Of a stretch of 15,798 nt of DNA, positions 14,634 through 15,798 are shown one piece after another. A model generated the notes under the pieces. The model saw only the letters and a program-made list of their open reading frames with translations. It had not been told where the DNA came from and ran no database searches. This stretch comes from CAYTET01 sp964436975 (lineage in GTDB: Bacteria; Bacillota_I; Bacilli_A; Erysipelotrichales; Erysipelotrichaceae): NCBI GenBank assembly GCA_964436975.1, contig CAYTET010000050.1, positions 1 through 15,798 on the forward strand, read 5' to 3'. A program made the translations under genes and the position numbers. Each line of letters opens with the position of its first letter. Position 1 is the stretch's first letter.

Positions 14634-15104
14634 TTAATAACGGTAATGGGCAAATGCTTTGTTGGCATCAGCCATCTTGTAAGTGTCTTCACGCTTCTTA
14701 ACTGCACCGCCGGTGCCGTTGGAAGCATCAATGATTTCACTGGCCAGCCGCTGCTCCATCGTCTTTTCAGAGCGCAGTCTGGAATAGTTCACCAGCCAGC
14801 GCAGACCAAGGGTCAGCTTGCGTTCCTGGGAAACTTCCGTAGGAACCTGGTAGTTGGATCCGCCAACGCGGCGGGCCTTTAATTCAATGGCCGGCATAAT
14901 GTTATCCAGCGCTTTTTCGAAAACCTCCATAGCCGGCTGCTGGGTTTTCTCGTTAACGATTTCGAAAGCGTTGTATAGAATCGTCTGGGCTGTGCCACGC
15001 TTACCGTCGATCATAATTTTGTTGATCAGACGAGTGACAAGCTTTGAATTGTAAATCGGATCGGGCAGAACGTCCCGCTTTGCAATATGTCCTTTTCTAG
15101 GCAT
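14634..15104 (-). CDS. rpsG: 30S ribosomal protein S7
   Basis: The 156-residue S7 starts MPRKGHIAKRDVLPDPIYNS and has KLVTRLINKIMIDGKRG, ALDNIMPAIELKARRVGGSNYQVP and GLRWLVNYSRLR. S7 initiates assembly of the 30S head and contacts E-site tRNA. The length is normal and all signatures are intact. In E. coli S7 is the translational regulator of its operon; no regulatory structure is evident in the 28-base gap from rpsL here. AGAAAGGAGT precedes the ATG at 15104. Confidence 0.97.
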   Translation of the reverse strand: MPRKGHIAKRDVLPDPIYNSKLVTRLINKIMIDGKRGTAQTILYNAFEIVNEKTQQPAMEVFEKALDNIMPAIELKARRVGGSNYQVPTEVSQERKLTLGLRWLVNYSRLRSEKTMEQRLASEIIDASNGTGGAVKKREDTYKMADANKAFAHYRY

Positions 15105-15132
15105 TTCAAATTACTCCTTTCTGATCAACTTT

Positions 15133-15546
15133 TTACTTCTTGGGCTTTTTGGCACCGTATAGTGAACGGGCCTGGTTACGGTCAGCGACACCGGCGCAAT
15201 CCATCGTCCCGCGGATGATGTGATAACGCACACCTGGCAAATCCCTGACACGTCCGCCTCTGATCAGAACAACACTGTGTTCCTGCAGATTATGACCGAC
15301 ACCGGGGATATAAGCCGTAACTTCCATACCGTTGCTTAAACGGACACGGGCGTACTTGCGTAACGCTGAATTAGGCTTCTTCGGAGTCATTGTCCCGACA
15401 CGGGTGCAAACACCACGCATCTGCGGCGAATTTGTTTCCGTCGGGCGGCGCTTTAAGGAATTGTAACCGCGGCTCAGAGCCGGGGCGGCCGTTTTCCAGA
15501 CCTTTTGATCTCTTCCCTTGCGAACTAACTGATTAATCGTAGGCAT
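15133..15546 (-). CDS. rpsL: 30S ribosomal protein S12 (natural Arg at the streptomycin site)
   Basis: The 137-residue S12 starts MPTINQLVRKGRDQKVWK and is of the longer Firmicute form (insert around residues 26-38). S12 monitors codon-anticodon pairing at the decoding centre. The loop TPKKPNSALRK has the normal Lys56 (E. coli Lys43), but the second functional loop reads GGRVRDLPGVRYH with Arg101 (codon at 15244-15246), where B. subtilis and E. coli have Lys (E. coli Lys88, or 87 without Met). It is the first gene of the str operon, preceded by an AAGGAGGACA ribosome binding site and a promoter at 15645-15674. Confidence 0.97.
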   Translation of the reverse strand: MPTINQLVRKGRDQKVWKTAAPALSRGYNSLKRRPTETNSPQMRGVCTRVGTMTPKKPNSALRKYARVRLSNGMEVTAYIPGVGHNLQEHSVVLIRGGRVRDLPGVRYHIIRGTMDCAGVADRNQARSLYGAKKPKK

Positions 15547-15566
15547 AATTTATGTCCTCCTTTCTC

Positions 15567-15626
15567 TAAGCACACTCTTCCGGGCGTGCCTTATTTTTGA
15601 TTTTAATTTGGCCTCGTCAGGGGCCA
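15567..15626 (-). promoter_or_regulatory. str operon leader with two small hairpins
   Basis: Between the predicted transcription start (near 15638) and rpsL the leader can form TGGCC/GGCCA (15622-15626 with 15609-15613) and AAGGCAC/GTGCTT (15586-15592 with 15568-15573, one bulge). The second lies just upstream of the rpsL ribosome binding site. A regulatory role is possible but not shown by the sequence. Confidence 0.35.
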
Positions 15627-15644
15627 GATTAAGTCAGCGGTATT

Positions 15645-15674
15645 ATGATATGCCTGCCAAACGCCCGTTGTCAA
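15645..15674 (-). promoter_or_regulatory. Promoter of the str operon
   Basis: On the minus strand a perfect TTGACA (15674-15669) and TATCAT (15650-15645, 5 of 6) are 18 bases apart, with A-rich sequence upstream of the -35 around 15690-15700. It gives a leader of about 90 nt before rpsL. Confidence 0.75.
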
Positions 15675-15705
15675 CAGGATTTTGGCCGTTTTTTCATTAT
15701 TTTGT

Positions 15706-15774
15706 GGTTATCAAGTGATAATGTCTTAATGGTTATCAAGGGAAAATGTCCCAACCTGTTATCATAGGATCATC
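15706..15774. repeat. Direct repeats upstream of the str promoter, possible mobile-element end
   Basis: GGTTATCAAGTGATAATGTC (15706-15725) and GGTTATCAAGGGAAAATGTC (15731-15750) are direct repeats with 17 of 20 positions identical and a 25-bp period. A third, degenerate copy begins GTTATCATAGGATCATC at 15758. They lie just before an extended Shine-Dalgarno at the right edge. Multiple internal direct repeats near one end are seen in some insertion sequence families such as IS21; equally they could be operators of the divergent gene. Confidence 0.55.
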
Positions 15775-15785
15775 AAACGTAAAAC

Positions 15786-15795
15786 GAGGTGATCC
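15786..15795 (+). promoter_or_regulatory. Extended Shine-Dalgarno of a gene starting at the right edge
   Basis: GAGGTGATCC is a 10-base exact complement to the usual 3' end of 16S rRNA. The final base of the window (A at 15798) could be the first base of an ATG, which would give a spacing of 8 bases from GAGG. A plus-strand gene divergent from rpsL is therefore likely just outside the window. Its identity cannot be seen. Confidence 0.5.
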
Positions 15796-15798
15796 AGA

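Overview
This is a chromosomal segment of a Gram-positive, low-to-mid G+C Firmicute (Bacillota). The long Firmicute-type S12, the S3 sequence, the Shine-Dalgarno-rich leaders and the GHIDHGKT P-loop of EF-Tu (common in Erysipelotrichia and Mollicutes) suggest Erysipelotrichia or a relative. UGA is used as a stop, so this is not a mycoplasma-type code. The family-level placement is an inference only. A glycyl radical enzyme implies an anaerobe, probably from a gut-like habitat.

Layout. The two flanks are the classic translation operons, both on the minus strand. On the right is the str operon, rpsL-rpsG-fusA-tuf (15546 down to 11251). On the left is the S10 operon, rpsJ-rplC-rplD-rplW-rplB-rpsS-rplV-rpsC-rplP-rpmC-rpsQ (5273 down to the left edge, where rpsQ is cut). 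In many Firmicutes tuf is followed directly by rpsJ. Here about 6 kb of metabolic DNA separates them: a minus-strand gene for a stand-alone mannose-family PTS EIIA protein (6009-5605), and a divergent plus-strand operon of four tightly coupled genes (6293-10995). These encode a glycyl radical enzyme (GRE), its radical-SAM activase, a DeoR-type regulator and a NanE-like sugar-phosphate epimerase. This operon converges on tuf, with terminator hairpins between them.

The GRE operon is the most interesting part. The GRE has a Gly-radical loop (Gly732) and a GCGE active site (Cys401/Glu403) rather than the Cys-Cys of pyruvate formate-lyase. Its activase carries a two-cluster ferredoxin insert, as in dehydratase/lyase-type GRE systems. 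Together with a DeoR sugar-phosphate sensor, a divergent NanE-like epimerase and a PTS component next door, this suggests an anaerobic radical pathway acting on a phosphorylated sugar or amino-sugar derivative. I cannot name the substrate. The promoter (TTGACA-17-TATTCT) is embedded in three TATGAA repeats spaced exactly 20 bp apart, a good candidate DeoR operator.

Other points: S12 carries Arg at the position of the classic streptomycin-resistance Lys-to-Arg change. S19, S3 and L3 have long low-complexity C-terminal tails. Candidate promoters precede rpsJ, tuf and rpsL. At the right edge, direct repeats and an extended Shine-Dalgarno sequence point to a divergent gene, possibly a mobile element, starting just outside the window.
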